Shown: positions 38,262-51,494, numbered from the stretch's first letter. The stretch: 64,000 bases of DNA from Phoronis australis (GCA_002633005.1 NMRA01000418.1:330800-394799); one strand, 5' to 3'. The notes: generated by a model not told the origin, from the sequence alone. A program made the numbers and translations.

Positions 38262-39873
38262 CTAGGGAAAAAAGAACAAACACGTTACACCAAGTTATCT
38301 ATCTAGTCACAACAGATCATGAAAATACCTGAACCCTGGCGCGATGTTTTAGCATGCACAGAAGTGTTATTTAATGGCAGGATAAAACGTGCCCTTGCGG
38401 TAGATTCCTGATGGTGGTGTATTCAGTGGGCACTTTTTACACACTATTCACAGCAACAGTAGGGACGCTGAGGTGTTGACATGCGCCCATAGTGCATTGC
38501 ACACGATATGTTTATAACGGAAACCAGGAGATTTCGCAGTAGTCAAATCAGCGCTGAGTCATGATTCATTGAAATGTGTCGATCAGTTCTTTAAGTATAA
38601 CCCAAAACACTTGAAAAGCCACATGTAGAGAACAAATTGGTGCTGACACACAGTCATCATATACGATGCAAAAACAATTTCATTGAAATCCGTAAATTGG
38701 TTCTCGAGATAACATCCAAAAACACTCTTACCCAAACAAAAACTTGTAAAGCTCATTGTTACAATACTACAGTGAACAAATCCACCCCCAAAACCAACGG
38801 ATTGGCACACTGATATCACACGTCTGTCAAGTTTCATTAACATGAGGCAATCGATTTTTAAACATCATCTAAAATTGATAATTCCCAAAACACAAAAACA
38901 CTTGAGAAAAAATAGTCAATAGGACGTGCTGCACTTCAACGAATACTATTACCGTGTATCAAGCAATCTTGCCCAAACTTACCGCCCAACCTCACGGGAA
39001 AACCGCCACTATGCAAAAATTGTTGGTAAAAATGAATGCACACTACACAACTTACATGGCAACTGTCGATGCTTACAGTAATTTATAATCGGATTTTGAA
39101 CTTTACTCTGCTTAAATAAAACCATTTAATCCCCTTTCTTCTTGGCGTTCACTTAGAGATCTGACTGACATTCGATACTTCATGTATTTGGTTATCCGAC
39201 AATGCGCAGCAATTGAATACAGTCAGGTAGGCTATCAGGCAATGACCTTGGCATTATTTTTCAGATGAAATGTTTGGAGAAACAGTTAATTTCATTCATT
39301 GTTTAGATTCATGTTTACAAAGGAGATCGTACCAAAATGTGAATAACACTGCATGCACGGAATAAATTATTTGTTATTCCGGTTATTCCGATGCATGTCA
39401 TTTACGTTCAGCAAGAATATAATTAATTAACAGTATTAGCGAAAGTTTTGTTATACAAGTTAGTTTATTAGGTCTAAGCGAGATCAAATATGTTTCGGTT
39501 CTTGCCTAGAGCCGAATCATTAGTGATAAGTTCAGCATGGCATATTAGCGATCCAAAAACAACATGCCCCCCTGTGTCTTTGTCAGCCCTTGTTTTACCA
39601 TGTTGCGATGTCGAAGTTTGATAGAGGCCTATGTCTCCAATCGATGTTACTAGTGGTTACCTATAAATAAGCTGATCACCAGTAGCCAGTGACTCGCAAT
39701 AATTTGGCTTGCTATCCCTGACCACCGCCATTACTTATTTTGCACATTTCTGTGAACTGATGGCGCAATTTCATAAACGCTACAGGAGACGTTTTGAGTG
39801 CTAAGGGAGCAAACACAAATCATCTGACAATAGTAACCTGCACTGAGACGGAGTTGTTTTGAGGCTTTTCACT

Positions 39874-40059
39874 CTATTTACTGAATACACAAACCACATA
39901 AGCACACAGATTTATTGTTGTGCAATTTGCACAGAATTGTTCTTCCGCAACTAAGCACCATTCGCCTGGTGCAACGTTTCGCACACTATTTCGACAGGAA
40001 GTATTGCAATCGTTTGAGTTGTAACACTTGGACTTTGAACACATGGATGGAGTTTGCAC
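39874..40059 (-). CDS. Possible Cys-rich exon (unrecognised)
   Basis: After an acceptor-like AACTCCCAG the minus frame reads MCSKSKCYNSNDCNTSC, then GEWC, FCANC, NLC and VVC, and stops with TAG. That is nine cysteines in ~60 residues, dense enough to suggest a disulfide-rich secreted module. It could be an alternative terminal exon of the Ig gene or a separate small gene. The entry phase would be 1, matching the Ig exons. No known domain was assigned, and chance remains possible. Confidence 0.3.
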   Translation of the reverse strand: MQTPSMCSKSKCYNSNDCNTSCRNSVRNVAPGEWCLVAEEQFCANCTTINLCAYVVCVFSK

Positions 40060-41544
40060 TGGGAGTTTGACTTTGAATCTTTAACGACAATAATGGCAAT
40101 TTTATTGCAGGTCAGTTATACAGTAGAAAAGTCGGGCGTATTTTTTCACCGAATGTTTTGTCCCATTTCACGCATATTTAGCTTTTGAACGCACATGTTG
40201 GTTAATCAGAGCGCTGATTCAACATCACGATGTCAACCCTTGCAACAAATTCTTTAAACTCCAAACTGCGAAAGGGTGTGGTAATGTCTGGTAGCACAGC
40301 TTGAAAAAAACTTGATTAGTTTTCACATCTGCTCCCCACCAAGATATCACCACTGATGTTGCAATTGATTATAGAATATGTGCCTTCACCGACATATTTT
40401 TATTCTGCCGTCTGACATTTCCGCCAAATGAAAATCAGGTCACGACTGATAGGAGCTAGGTCAACTCGATGGCACTGTTTATACTTTTCTAATCTTTGAA
40501 CGAAATATTTTAATTAAAGATTCAGGTTCATAGTTCAGGCACATACATGTACACATCTTGTCCAAGGCAAGCAGTTAGCTACTGTAGGTCTTAAGGGCGG
40601 TGTCCAAGTCAAATTGATGGATGGGATTGGCCATAATAGCACCATTAAGACATTTAAGTTAAGTCAACTTTCTCATGATTATAACATCTTTGTACTTTCA
40701 TTGCATAAATGTAGATTTCATTCAATTTAAGGGTAGCATGATCCCTAAGCTGTGGTATAGTTACGAAATATGACAAGTCTCCAGAGGAATGACAAAAATG
40801 GTCATTCACAAAAATAACTAAAATTGTTTTTTAATGCTCCATAAATCCAAGTATAATGTTTGAATAACTAAAGAACAAGTTCTCCCTAACTCTCCAGGTG
40901 TAGTGTATACTAGAGATTCTCAACAAAATGTATTGTAATTCAACTATTTTTTCGTAAGAACATGTTGGACAAGGCTTTGAGCTCAGTAATCTAATACCCC
41001 TTCCTGTGCCGATGACCTGCTGTCAATTTTCGTGAAAAGTTCAGCTGAACGCCAGCTTATATGTATATGAATAACAAACATGTAACTCTGCTCTGAAACA
41101 AAAAGATGTCCATTATAGGTTGAAATAAATGAAAAATAATCAAAATGTCCTTAAGAACAACATTTCCGGGGACTAGACAAGTGCTGGGATATCCAGCAGT
41201 GTGCGAGGCAAATTAAAGGCGCCCAGACGAGTGAAACTCTGGTGTTAAAATCATATAGGCCTTTACTATAGCCACCAAACTGAAATGTATATATCTTGGA
41301 ATAAATATATATATATATATTTAACCTTCAAGTATTCCAGCAACATTGTCAACTTTAGCTGCTCGTCAGTGCGGCCAGTGATAGTCCACGCAGTTTGATC
41401 TCACAGTCGACATCACTTTTCGGCTTGGGGAATGCCCGAGCTGTATCACGGCTGTCAGAATTACAAACGCCATTCAACCATTCCTCTCCCACTATTTCTT
41501 AAACTATAAACTAAAATAAGCTTCACCGAATACAGTTTTTTTAG

Positions 41545-41665
41545 GGTAAAATGGGAGCTTGGAAATGCAGACGATGTTTCAAGAATGGTGCGTTCTAATT
41601 TGTCAGTTAAGACGTCAGTCACAATTCTGGCGATCAGGTCAATTGTCCAGTTCTGACTCACAATC
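41545..41665 (+). repeat. Diverged repeat pair, copy b
   Basis: Partner of 32220-32340, sharing ordered short words. It is followed by a TTCTGTTCTGTTCTGTT pentamer run at ~41680-41697. Confidence 0.4.
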
Positions 41666-42959
41666 ATCTTCTTTTTCTGTTCTGTTCTGTTCTGTTAAGC
41701 CATTGCAACTGTCAAACGTCTTCCGTCCATTACATCATTTGGAAACAATAAGCTTTTCTTCAAAATACAACTTTGCTACCATTTGGCATAAAAAGTGATT
41801 ATTTAATGTGTCACTAAGATTTCACATTTTTCATTCCAAGTTAGCTAACTGAAACCTCAAACTGAACTAAGGAAAAGCGGGGTGGGAATTCTTTAAAAAT
41901 CTTCCGAAAAAATGAAAGAAACTTGGAAATTCGAAGCGTATTGGATACCTTGTTTGGCGTAGATGGAGTACATGTAATATGCCACAAAACATCATCATGC
42001 GCGGAACAATATCGAGTATGATATTACCTTATCTAGGTCACTCTCGATGTACGTTTTGTGTATATATTTTGCGTAGTACCTGCATACACAAATACAACAT
42101 GGAAAAGAGAGAACAGGGGGAGGGAAATAAGTATTAAAACACCCAGTTTGGAATGGTTAACACTGAACTTCCTCAAACATGGGAATAAAATACATCCATT
42201 AGTTTAGACCAGTGTCCATTGTGTTAAGAGTCACTGAATGAGAACGTCAGGCATTTACAATATTATGGGAACATGATATGTCACAAATTTTAAATTTGAT
42301 ATTGTAAATAAGTTACAAAAATATAAAAATTAGTTTTGTCTTTAGTCACTTTGTAAATATATAACGAATAACTAAATCGGATGAAAAAATGGCTCCTTTT
42401 GGGCGACTGTGGAAAATGCCCTATGTTTCCATGGGAATTAAACCATTTGGCGTTTAAAAAAATAAAAAATCGATTGAGTTATACAAAACTATCTTTTTTG
42501 TAATTGAGATTGCCAAAATATTTCAGAATGACATATTTTGATATTTTTAAGGAACTTTTGAATGCCTTGCCTCCACGGGCCAAAAACAGCTACCAATTTA
42601 GACCTACATAAAGGTCTATGTAATTCAAGCGCGGCGCAAAAACGCACACCACCCACACATGGGTTCTGTTACAGAACTACAGAACTCGTCTTTGACAAGA
42701 TTTCGTTATTTCCGTGCACAGCATCTTTTTAATTATCGAATTAACACTTTAGCGAAAGCACTTTCACCACTTTTACCTGTTTCATACTGCCACCAATAGA
42801 CGGCGCGAAGCAGAAAATATGAAAAATATGATCTAAATTGGAAGTAAATCGCAATAAAAAATCCAATTAAATTTTATTAAAGATAAGCAGAATTGCTTCG
42901 AGCGTTCTTTTAGCGAAATATTGCAATATTGACATTTAGCTAAGAAACGGAATGAGGTT

Positions 42960-44690
42960 CACCAACATAGGTCACGCTCTGAAGGAAAATGGCAAAGCCA
43001 GCGAGCCGCTGTGTTACTTAACAACAAATATATTGTCCAATACCCAAAAAGTGTCAACGCACTAGATCACTTGGAAGAATGGGAGTTGATTGGCAATCTG
43101 GCACGAATGGGAGTGTGAGAGACAAGGAAACTGGCCAGCCTGTTAGGACAAAAGATTATCTGTCCAAAGCACTGTACAGTATTTGGCAGTATCCAGGTTG
43201 TAAGCCACGTTGTACGTTTCCAGCCTCGGGAATGCAAAGGGTGTTCACCACTCAATGCCAGGACTACGTCAACTTAACACCTTCTCATTTGAAGGTGAGC
43301 TACGTAACAATTCATAGTATGGGTTGTTTACAATTACTTGCACTATTTTTTCTCAGACATCTCACCGTGATTAGTCATACCATCTGAGAACTAGTTTCAG
43401 GTGTGTACGTGGTCTGAAACACATGTTAAATATTTGATGGAGTGGAATATTCTTTCATAGCTTAATTTTTAAAAAGGACATGTGTTCCAATGCTTACAAG
43501 TAAGTTACCTATTTCAACAAGAAAAGTGGTTTCTTGGAAAGCATATGCGATCGGAGATGGGTTGGTTTTGGAGAATCCTGCTTCTGATTGCAAACCAGTG
43601 CAACTAGTGGTTGATGAATGTCATGTTGCATCCGCATTGAGACCTTTCACTAGTTTCAGCAATCGGGAGACGAAGATATTCCTGTATCCAAAAGATGGCT
43701 GTAACAACACTTTTGCCTCTCGAAACAAACTCAAGCAGCAAGTTAGCATGGGCTGGCATGATAAACAGCCAACAGCACTTGAAGATCATCGCTGATGTGA
43801 GAAGAAAGTGGGCTGCCAAAGTCACTGGTATGGAAGGTGAAGTTCATGATCTAACAGCATGCTCGTTGAACTCAATTTGGCATCACAAATCCATAAGTTT
43901 GACGTGCAGTTTTGTCACTGACTGTTCCTAGTTGACTTAATAGTCAACATGGAAATACGCTGTGTGATGTTCTATATTACAACCCAACAAATAGTGAAGC
44001 TGTTGTGGAGCATGCTACTCAACAGCCTATGCAGCCATGGCTTAGACGTTCCCACAAATTTAGGCTATATTTTTGACGTGGATTATTGTATCAATCAGAC
44101 CACAAAATTTGGATTTTGTATGGTCATTTTGTGAATTCACAAACCATGGCTACCCATCCAAAAAGCATGGCTCCTGGTGTTGCATCCAGCTTTGTTACTT
44201 TAAATACTCCTTACACACTTTTCCCTGAGTCATACAGATGGTTCTTAGTCACGTGAGTTTTTTAACTAATTACTGGTTGCAAAAGCTGTGTTTGATTTGT
44301 GTGACCAGGGATCAGCCTATAAATAGGTGTGTGAGTGGTGTTTACCAGTGTTCTGGTAGCCTGCCAATGGACTAGATAACATATACTATCTTATTGAGTT
44401 TTACATTTGCAGGTATAAAAACGCAGGCAGCTAGTACCCAAATAGCAGGAGAGTCGTACAGCACAATGGGGTGGGCTCTGAAGTCAGCATACATGTAAAT
44501 GTCTGAAATAATGACTGAAAGCGTAAAGATGTTTTTGACTGATGCGTTTAACGAAGGCATGAAAACTGGTCAAAAAAAAACGATCCAGTGAGGTGTTCTC
44601 AACAAACGAGAACTGCAGGACACAATCATAGAACAGCTGTTTGAATATCTTGAGCAGTATCCATGTAGATCGTAATCATCAGTGTTACTG
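42960..44690 (+). pseudogene. Second multicopy ORF family, decayed
   Basis: Plus-strand frames broken by stops. GHALKEN-type and SEPLCYLTTNILSN pieces (~42970-43040) come first, then YPGCKPRCTFPASGMQRVFT (~43190-43250), AYAIGDGLVLENPASDCKP (~43540-43600), and near the end MGWALK (44466) followed by SVKMFLTDAFNEGMKTGQK. The last block matches by pattern the C-terminal MGWALK..F..G..TG..K segment of a multicopy ORF I know from marine invertebrate genomes, with no established function. It lies between the two Ig exons on the opposite strand. Recognition is from memory of the family pattern, not a search. Confidence 0.45.
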
Positions 44691-45179
44691 TATTCTTGTT
44701 GTGCACCTTATGGTGTGTCTATTGCAATGAAGTAATGATACTAGTTGGTTTGATTCCATGATATTTTCTTTGATTTTTTTCTCACGCCAAGAGGGTTCCT
44801 TTAACTGTCATTTTCGGATTATGTGTATACATTAACATACAGTACAACCCAAACGTATCCTGACAAATGGACCCGGAATTCCTTGCCATGACAGCTGGGG
44901 CAAAAGTAGAATTCTTGGTCAAAGTAGTCTTACTTTGTGACTGCAAATGAAAGGAAACTGGAAAGTTAGTATGATGGCTAAGACACTCTGTAATTAGCTG
45001 TGGTAATAGCTATTACCAGTCATTTTTGCATTAACAGGACTAGCCATCAAGAGGGGCAAAGATTTATATTGTCTGATTACTTTTGCCTTGTTCTGTATGA
45101 CTATTTGCAAGCATGCGTGTGAAGACCCATTATACTGTCATCCCGGTCTTTTTGTCTGGCACCTACTGAGCTGCATCTC

Positions 45180-46110
45180 CAAATCCTTGGTGAATGTGAA
45201 ATTTTGCAAATGAGATGACACAAGAAAGATTTAGGATGTCTTTGACTACCACTGGGCCCCTAGTGGCAACTTTACTTCTTCATGTTAGTCTCTTTATCTT
45301 GCAAGTTCCTTGATTGATTTTCATCAAATTTCGCAAATAAGTTTCAGTTATGAAGACAGCTACATTTTCCTACTTCCTGGCGTACCTATGTAATCCGTAC
45401 AGAAATGTTGCCATTGAGATGAGCACGACTGACACCGATTGTTGATTTGACGATCTCCTATGGTGCCCTTTAATGGCAGTAATGTAGGGGTAAAATTAAA
45501 GGTAAGTAGGCACCCATAGCCCACCGTATGACCTTGAGCACTGAACAAAACTTATGGTGCGTAAGCACTATGTTCAAATCCCAAAAGGTGGTTGGTTGCG
45601 CGTACCTGTACCTACGCGCCACTACAGCACTGCTTAATGGCAATTTAGGTTTTCTTTACGAATGCCTTTATATCTACCAAGTTTCTTGATGTATTTTCTT
45701 GCAATATGGTATATTTGTTTTGGTTGAGGAAACGAGAACAAACTGCTATTTTCGGCTGGATTTAAAATATTGTGTGCCACTAAAGAATTATTTCTGGCAG
45801 CAGCCTCTCTGTCCTTCAAATTGCTTGCAGGATAGTTCTGAAATTTTGCGCATGTGTTCCTGTTGAGATGATCACGACTGACAGGTTTTCTGAAGGGTGC
45901 AATCACTGAGGCGCCCGGAGTGGCAATTTGTTTGTTTATCTGCACCGCAATATTTACAAAGTTGTGTTGATGTGTTACATGTATATATATGTTACATTAT
46001 TGAGGAGAGTATGCCCGGCATAAATTTTAGGACGTCTGAGTGCTGTGGTGTCCTCTAGCGGTTCTGTATCAACCAAGTATTTTGATGTATGGAGTTTGGC
46101 AAGAATGTGA
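45180..46110. repeat. Degenerate tandem repeat, ~450-bp period
   Basis: Two to three diverged copies. Shared words are TTGAGATGAGCACGACTGACA (~45415) and TTGAGATGATCACGACTGACA (~45867), each preceded by CAAGTTYCTTGAT.TATTTT-like text. No ORF of merit. Confidence 0.5.
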
Positions 46111-46149
46111 CAGCAATTGTATTGTTTCAGATGAATATAATGTACGCTG

Positions 46150-48250
46150 CACCACCTTTATTTTATATATTACATATTATTAACATCCCTGGAAGCATAC
46201 TGTCAGAGATGCAATCTTCGGCTCTTTCCGTTTTTCCTGTTTTTGTATGATTCTGACAAAAATTGCAGTGTGATGTAGACTATGGTTTCATTTTTACTTC
46301 TTTTGATCAAATATCTCGATACCCAAAACTTAACGTTCATAACCAGCTTTAACACCCACACTTGTATAATACACATATGCACTATAATCAATTTACAGGT
46401 GGGAAACTAAAGTGTCCTATCAATAGCTCGATGTCAACCATGACAAAAGGCAGCGTTGTAAAAATTTCCTGTGTAATAAATATGTGTTACAAGTCAGAGT
46501 TTCCATGAGTATTAGATAATAAAACACTTACATTCCCCGATACCTTCAGTAAAATAATCTGACATTTTGGTAGTCTGTCTAGATTTCAAATTCATAGCAC
46601 TACTGCAATTGCCTCTTTTGAAATTCTATACATGTATCTGCTAGTGGTTTACATCTGATGCCCAGATTAACGAATGACATTTCTAGTCCTATGTAGTATT
46701 TTTATTTACATCTCGAATTCATATTGTGTTAGGGATGTTCTATAATCACGGTTGGAATTTTCTGGTCCATTCTCATCTGAACCAGCACTGCTTCGTCGAA
46801 TCTACGTTGCAATCGTCATCACTAAAATGGAAGTCCCGGTTAAATACAACTGACTGAAACGTTGCTTCAAGAACTGTTGAGTGGAGATTGGCGAAAACAC
46901 TCCTATAGAAATAGCAATAGCCAATATACGTTTTCCGTGCATTGAATAGTTAGTCAAAAATGTAGGATTTCTCGAAGTTACACGCTTGGGCGCGCCCTAA
47001 ATTGTTGACTTTGCACTGCGTAATGAACTTGCTCAACAGAAGGTGATTCGGTGCGCCATCTGATGAGAAGCAGAAAAATTACTAGCCGTAACATTTTCAC
47101 CTTTATAGGATCAGTGCTCCCCATGGGTCTTCGGTACTTAAAAGTTATGATTAGCAATAACCATTCAATCAAGTATGACTTTTGGCTTGTCTCGTGTTAA
47201 TACACGTTCCTATTTTTTTCGGAAGAACTTAACGTTACTAGACGTCAAGCAGACATTACAGGACCGACCGTTTTCAGGCCAGAATTTCGACTTTAATTGT
47301 AAAGTTCTGAGCACTTGCCGCAAGAATTTTAATGTAATTCCGATTTCGAGCTTTGAAAAATCTTAACAATCTTGTTGACATCATTTTTTGTTACTCATTA
47401 ATGTTTAGAACTTTGTTGGCTTGTTAATGGGAGTGTGACAGTAATGGCGAACAGGACGACCGATATCAGCGAAGTGGGTGGTTTCAATCAAATCATGCAG
47501 GACACACAGATCGCTGTCCACGAATGTTTTAATAGATAAGTACTCTACAAAGGCTCAGCTTTCACGTGTAGTATGTTACATTTCTGAGTGTTTTGGGCGG
47601 TAAAAGAAATAACGATCGAATAAAGGGCATTTCCACCAGTTACACAGTTTGACTCAGGTGGGTTGAATAAGTAACAAAAAAGCTAATTTGCGAACACGTT
47701 TCAACTATGAGTTTTACATTTTCATGTAAACAGAAGTTGTGTTTATTCAGTATGTCATTCTTAGTTTCTGTTAATTTGTTGTTGTTGCACAGTGATGCAA
47801 CAAATTTGCTAAAATTTGATGGTTTCCGAAGCCATAAACTAGCCAAAAATTTCGAGGAGGCAGTTTTCTGAAAAAGAAATTAGATAATTTAAAAAAAATT
47901 ATTTTAGGTGTTGACCATTCCACCTAAGAGGAAAAATAAGCTGAGTATATTTCAAAAAAATCCGTGACATGTCATGTTCCCGCATCTGCCTGACTTTCTC
48001 AAGCAGTGACTCTTAAAAACATAGATAAGGTAATTCGTCACTCATTTAGCACACAATGTATCGACAAGTAAAACTTCATTTTGTCAAATTTTGCAACAAA
48101 GATAACAAGAAAATTTTAGTCAGTTGTGAGCTTTCTTGTAAAAGTAATACATAACATTTTGTTAGGTTTAGCCTATTTGAAGTTAGTCAACGAGCCTTTA
48201 AACCTCTAAAGTGCCAATATTGGAAACAATTTTGCTGCTAAATAACAGAA
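46150..48250. other. Intronic sequence, no exon seen
   Basis: AT-rich; nothing recognised. Confidence 0.5.
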
Positions 48251-48282
48251 GACAATGCATTCAAAACCAAAAATTTACTTAC

Positions 48283-48651
48283 TGTCCACAACAAGCTGGC
48301 TTACTGCAGTTTTACTAACGATGTTGTTAGCTGTCACTTCCACAGTATATTGGCCTTCATCATCAGGTGTAATGTGCGACAAAGTGATGGTGAAGTTAGT
48401 TTTTCCAGAAGAGTAGTCAGTAGAACAACGAGATGCATGACTTCCAACACATCTTCCATCAGCATCAATTCGTTGCATTTGTATTACGAAAGGGGCTATA
48501 AACACATTTTTGCCTCCCATTTCCTGAAAGTTTATTTGGGAAAAAGTTTCACCACTGCCCAGTGCATAATTTATCCTAAACTCAGCATTACTACCATTGA
48601 CACCAATGATTTTAGGACTCGAAGACACACTAAGGGCAAAAACAGCAGCAT
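48283..48651 (-). CDS. Ig gene, first Ig domain exon (V-like, non-canonical)
   Basis: A 369-bp exon with acceptor TTCTTGGTCTTTCAG and donor GTAAGTAAA, phase 1 both sides. It reads from DAAVFALSVSSSPKIIG through NAEFRINYALGSGETF and GGKNVFIAPFVIQMQ to NFTITLSHITPDDEGQYTVE and QLVVDS. The DEGQYTVEV motif is the Ig F strand, but the usual Cys is Val, and the B-strand Cys is also absent. The only cysteines are a close pair (GRCVGSHASRC) in the middle. So the canonical disulfide is missing. N-glycosylation sites NGS and NFT are present. It joins 38261 in frame. A signal-peptide exon must lie further upstream and was not identified. Confidence 0.85.
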
Positions 48652-48699
48652 CTGAAAGACCAAGAAATAAGGAATTAACATTTAGATACACTATCGAAA

Positions 48700-50420
48700 A
48701 CTCTGGGTGCTTAAATTGGGAAACCCTGAGACAAGGATGTGGGCGATTGGAAAGTCGGGAGCTGGGCGTCAGGGCAATTACCCTGCCATTGGCCGCTTAC
48801 ATACAAATTGGGCAAGTGCCCGATTTTTTCATTTAATCATGGAACTTGTAAGTTTGTTCAATAAGCAGACTTCGAGAACCACAACATTTGTCACTGGAGA
48901 AACAGGTTTTCGACTTCGAAAGTGTGATTTTATGAGACCGTTTTCAAATCGTTCATCATTAAGTACTGTTTCTGATCAGTGAACGTACGAGACCATTTCG
49001 TTTCCTCGATTAAAACACGAACGATTCTTTTCTGGCCGCAACTGGGACCCAATCTCTCAATAACTTTTTACACTTGCAACATGGCGTGAGCCATTCGGAA
49101 TTAGACTCTAACTTGGCAGATAAACGTGAACGAAGCTGAGTTGTCTCAAACATGCATTATGAACTCAAGCGCATCATTTTTCGATTCAAACACGCACATG
49201 AGTTGTTTGAGGCTTGACACTGACAGGTTTTCCTTTCAAGGAGTAAACGCCACGAGCAATGCTGGGAAGAACGACACTGGACCTGTTGTAAATCAAAATA
49301 CATGTACACGTCAAACATTGTCAAATTTGCTAAATATCACAAGTGTAAACAGTTATTATCAAGATACTGAGATGCATTTGCTTCCTGGCCTGACAATAGT
49401 AGCGAGAGGTGTGCTTAATAACTGAATTTATAACTGGGACGACCGGGAATATAAATCTAGCAAAATCATGTGCTGCGTTTGTGCAGTTGCAACCACTCAA
49501 ATTGGAGTTGATCAGGGAGATCAAGCAAGCAAAATCACATGCTCCATGCGTGGAACTTGTATGCGCGAATATCACTGGCCGATCGAGATCATTACTGATT
49601 GATTACTAAACTCGTAGTAGAAAAATGTCAGTTCTATAAAAATCTAAGAAGTTGGCCTTTTGTTTAACAAACGACCAGTAAACAAGTTTTAAAAGGATTA
49701 TCCACAAATGCCAGATTAAAGTCGCCCTTTTCGAGACTATTGTACACAAGCACGTCGTATTTCCCTCAAACACGGGAGTCCGAGCCGCACGGATATACCC
49801 AGGTTTCAAAACCCTGCTCGCCAGCTGGGCGAGTAAGCGAGAAAATCTACTCGCCGAGCCCGAAGTTCAGTCACCCGGCCGTTTGCAAGTGTCACCACAA
49901 ACTTGCTGCCAGTGTAAATAAAAATCACCGTTTGTTGCGTTTATTTCACCATCTATTAGGGCTACCGTATTCGCCCTAAGAAGCCCCCATGGTGCTTAGA
50001 AAATCCAATCTGGAAGGGGGGCGCTTGCTCTCCTAAAAGGCGGTTGCCGGAAACCCGGACTCTGAAACGGGTGAGTTTGAGTCTAGGGTTCATCAAATTT
50101 ACGCGCTATGACGTATCTGAAATCTACGACAGACTTTCTACAAAACTATGGTGCATTGCTATCAACCTTTGTTGTTAAAATAACGATTGTTTAAAAATGA
50201 AATGTGCTGTAGTCCCAGGGAGAAAACTGGCCGACTGATGCGTCGCTGCCTCGCGATCTTCGATAGGGCAACTTGAATTCTTGAGTAAAAACACAGTTTC
50301 GACTCAACAAATTACCTGAAATTCTCTTTAAGTTTTCCAAAATACCATCCCTAAGATTCTTAAGTTCCTGTGGAGTCAGGATTAACAGCTGATTAAGTCC
50401 AAATCTGCGCTAGATCGCAC
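48700..50420. other. No gene recognised; upstream side of the Ig gene
   Basis: I looked for a minus-strand ATG, hydrophobic stretch and phase-1 donor here and found none convincing. Short frames only. Confidence 0.45.
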
Positions 50421-50426
50421 CCCGCA

Positions 50427-51280
50427 AGTAGTATACTAAGTCATTTAGGACGCCCGTTTTGCGGGTCTCGGTCAAAGGTCATCTATGTGAACGGTCAAAG
50501 GTCACGTTTGATAACGGCGATCGGAAGGGACACCATCCACCTACCGGACGGATGTGTAAATGACGTCACACCTCATGACGTAATAGGTTTAATTGGTTGG
50601 AGAGGCACCTCGATGCCCGTTTTGCGGCGCCTAGCAACGGATCGAGAATCGAAACAAAAGAGGGATGACAAGAACAAAACGTGGATTACCTTCTTTCGTG
50701 TGCGCAGAGTGTCGTGTATATTGTGTGTTCTGTCTCATCAAAAACAAAAGACGTATACAAAAGGGGATAACCACCCAACTCAACAACAGATGTCGCGTAA
50801 AGTCTAACCCAGACCCCGACGGTACTAAGCGAATCGTATTCGTAATAATAAGAAGCGGCCAGCTAACGCAGAACATAAAACCGATAGCGTTTAAACGCGT
50901 ATTAATGACAAACCAACACTACAAAAATCATACGAATATAAAATCATCAAAACGTTCAGAAAAGTAGTCTACAGCAAATTTATCAAATGTCCGAAATAAA
51001 TTACCTGCAAGAGAGGTGCGCGTTCACCTACTTTTATCCCAAACGACAAGTGTTCGACGACGGCGTCACCACTGGACCTTTGAAAAACGGGCATCGAGGT
51101 GCCTCTCTAACCAATTAAACCTATTACGTCATGAGGTGTGACGTCATTGACACATCCATCCGGTAGGTGGATGGTGTCCCTTCCGATCGCCGTTATCAAA
51201 CGTGACCTTTGACCTTTCACATAGATGACCTTTGACCGAGACCCGCAATACGGGCGTCCTAAATGACTTGCTATACTACT
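50427..51280. mobile_element. 854-bp element with ~200-bp TIRs
   Basis: 50427-50628 and 51080-51280 are near-perfect inverted copies, including CGGTCAAAGGTCATCTATGT and GTGTGACGTCA-type words. The outermost bases are AGTAGTATA on both arms. CCGCA flanks both sides (50422-50426 and 51281-51285), a likely 5-bp duplication. The interior has a 100-codon plus frame with a few cysteines but no recognised transposase, so it is non-autonomous. Confidence 0.8.
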
Positions 51281-51494
51281 CCGCAACACGAGAAAAATTT
51301 CGACGAAGACACGTTGTTGTGGCGTTTGTTTTGTAGTTAGTCTGCAGGTACGGTGTGGGCCGAGTAAGCGAGCACGCGCGTGTCATCAGAGTTCATTTGC
51401 CAGAGTAGCATGCCCACGAACGCGCGCTTCTTGGCCACGTGCTCCAGTTTCTATTCGCGGTTTTTACCTGTACCAAGTAATCTAGTAATTGGGG

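Larger units (their letters stand above)
38300..42900. other. Long intron, no convincing exon
   Basis: Apart from the Cys-rich frame at 39874-40059 and the diverged repeat at 41545-41665, nothing recognisable was seen. There is a short (AT)n run near 41310. Confidence 0.45.

Noticed and set aside
38583-38843. 86-codon minus frame near the second Ig exon
   Set aside because: No splice borders in phase and no Ig motif; the hydrophobic residues are scattered.
50665-50967. 100-codon frame with CAECRVYCVFC, considered as a transposase zinc finger
   Set aside because: The Cys spacing does not fit piggyBac or other tails I know, and the frame lacks a catalytic region.
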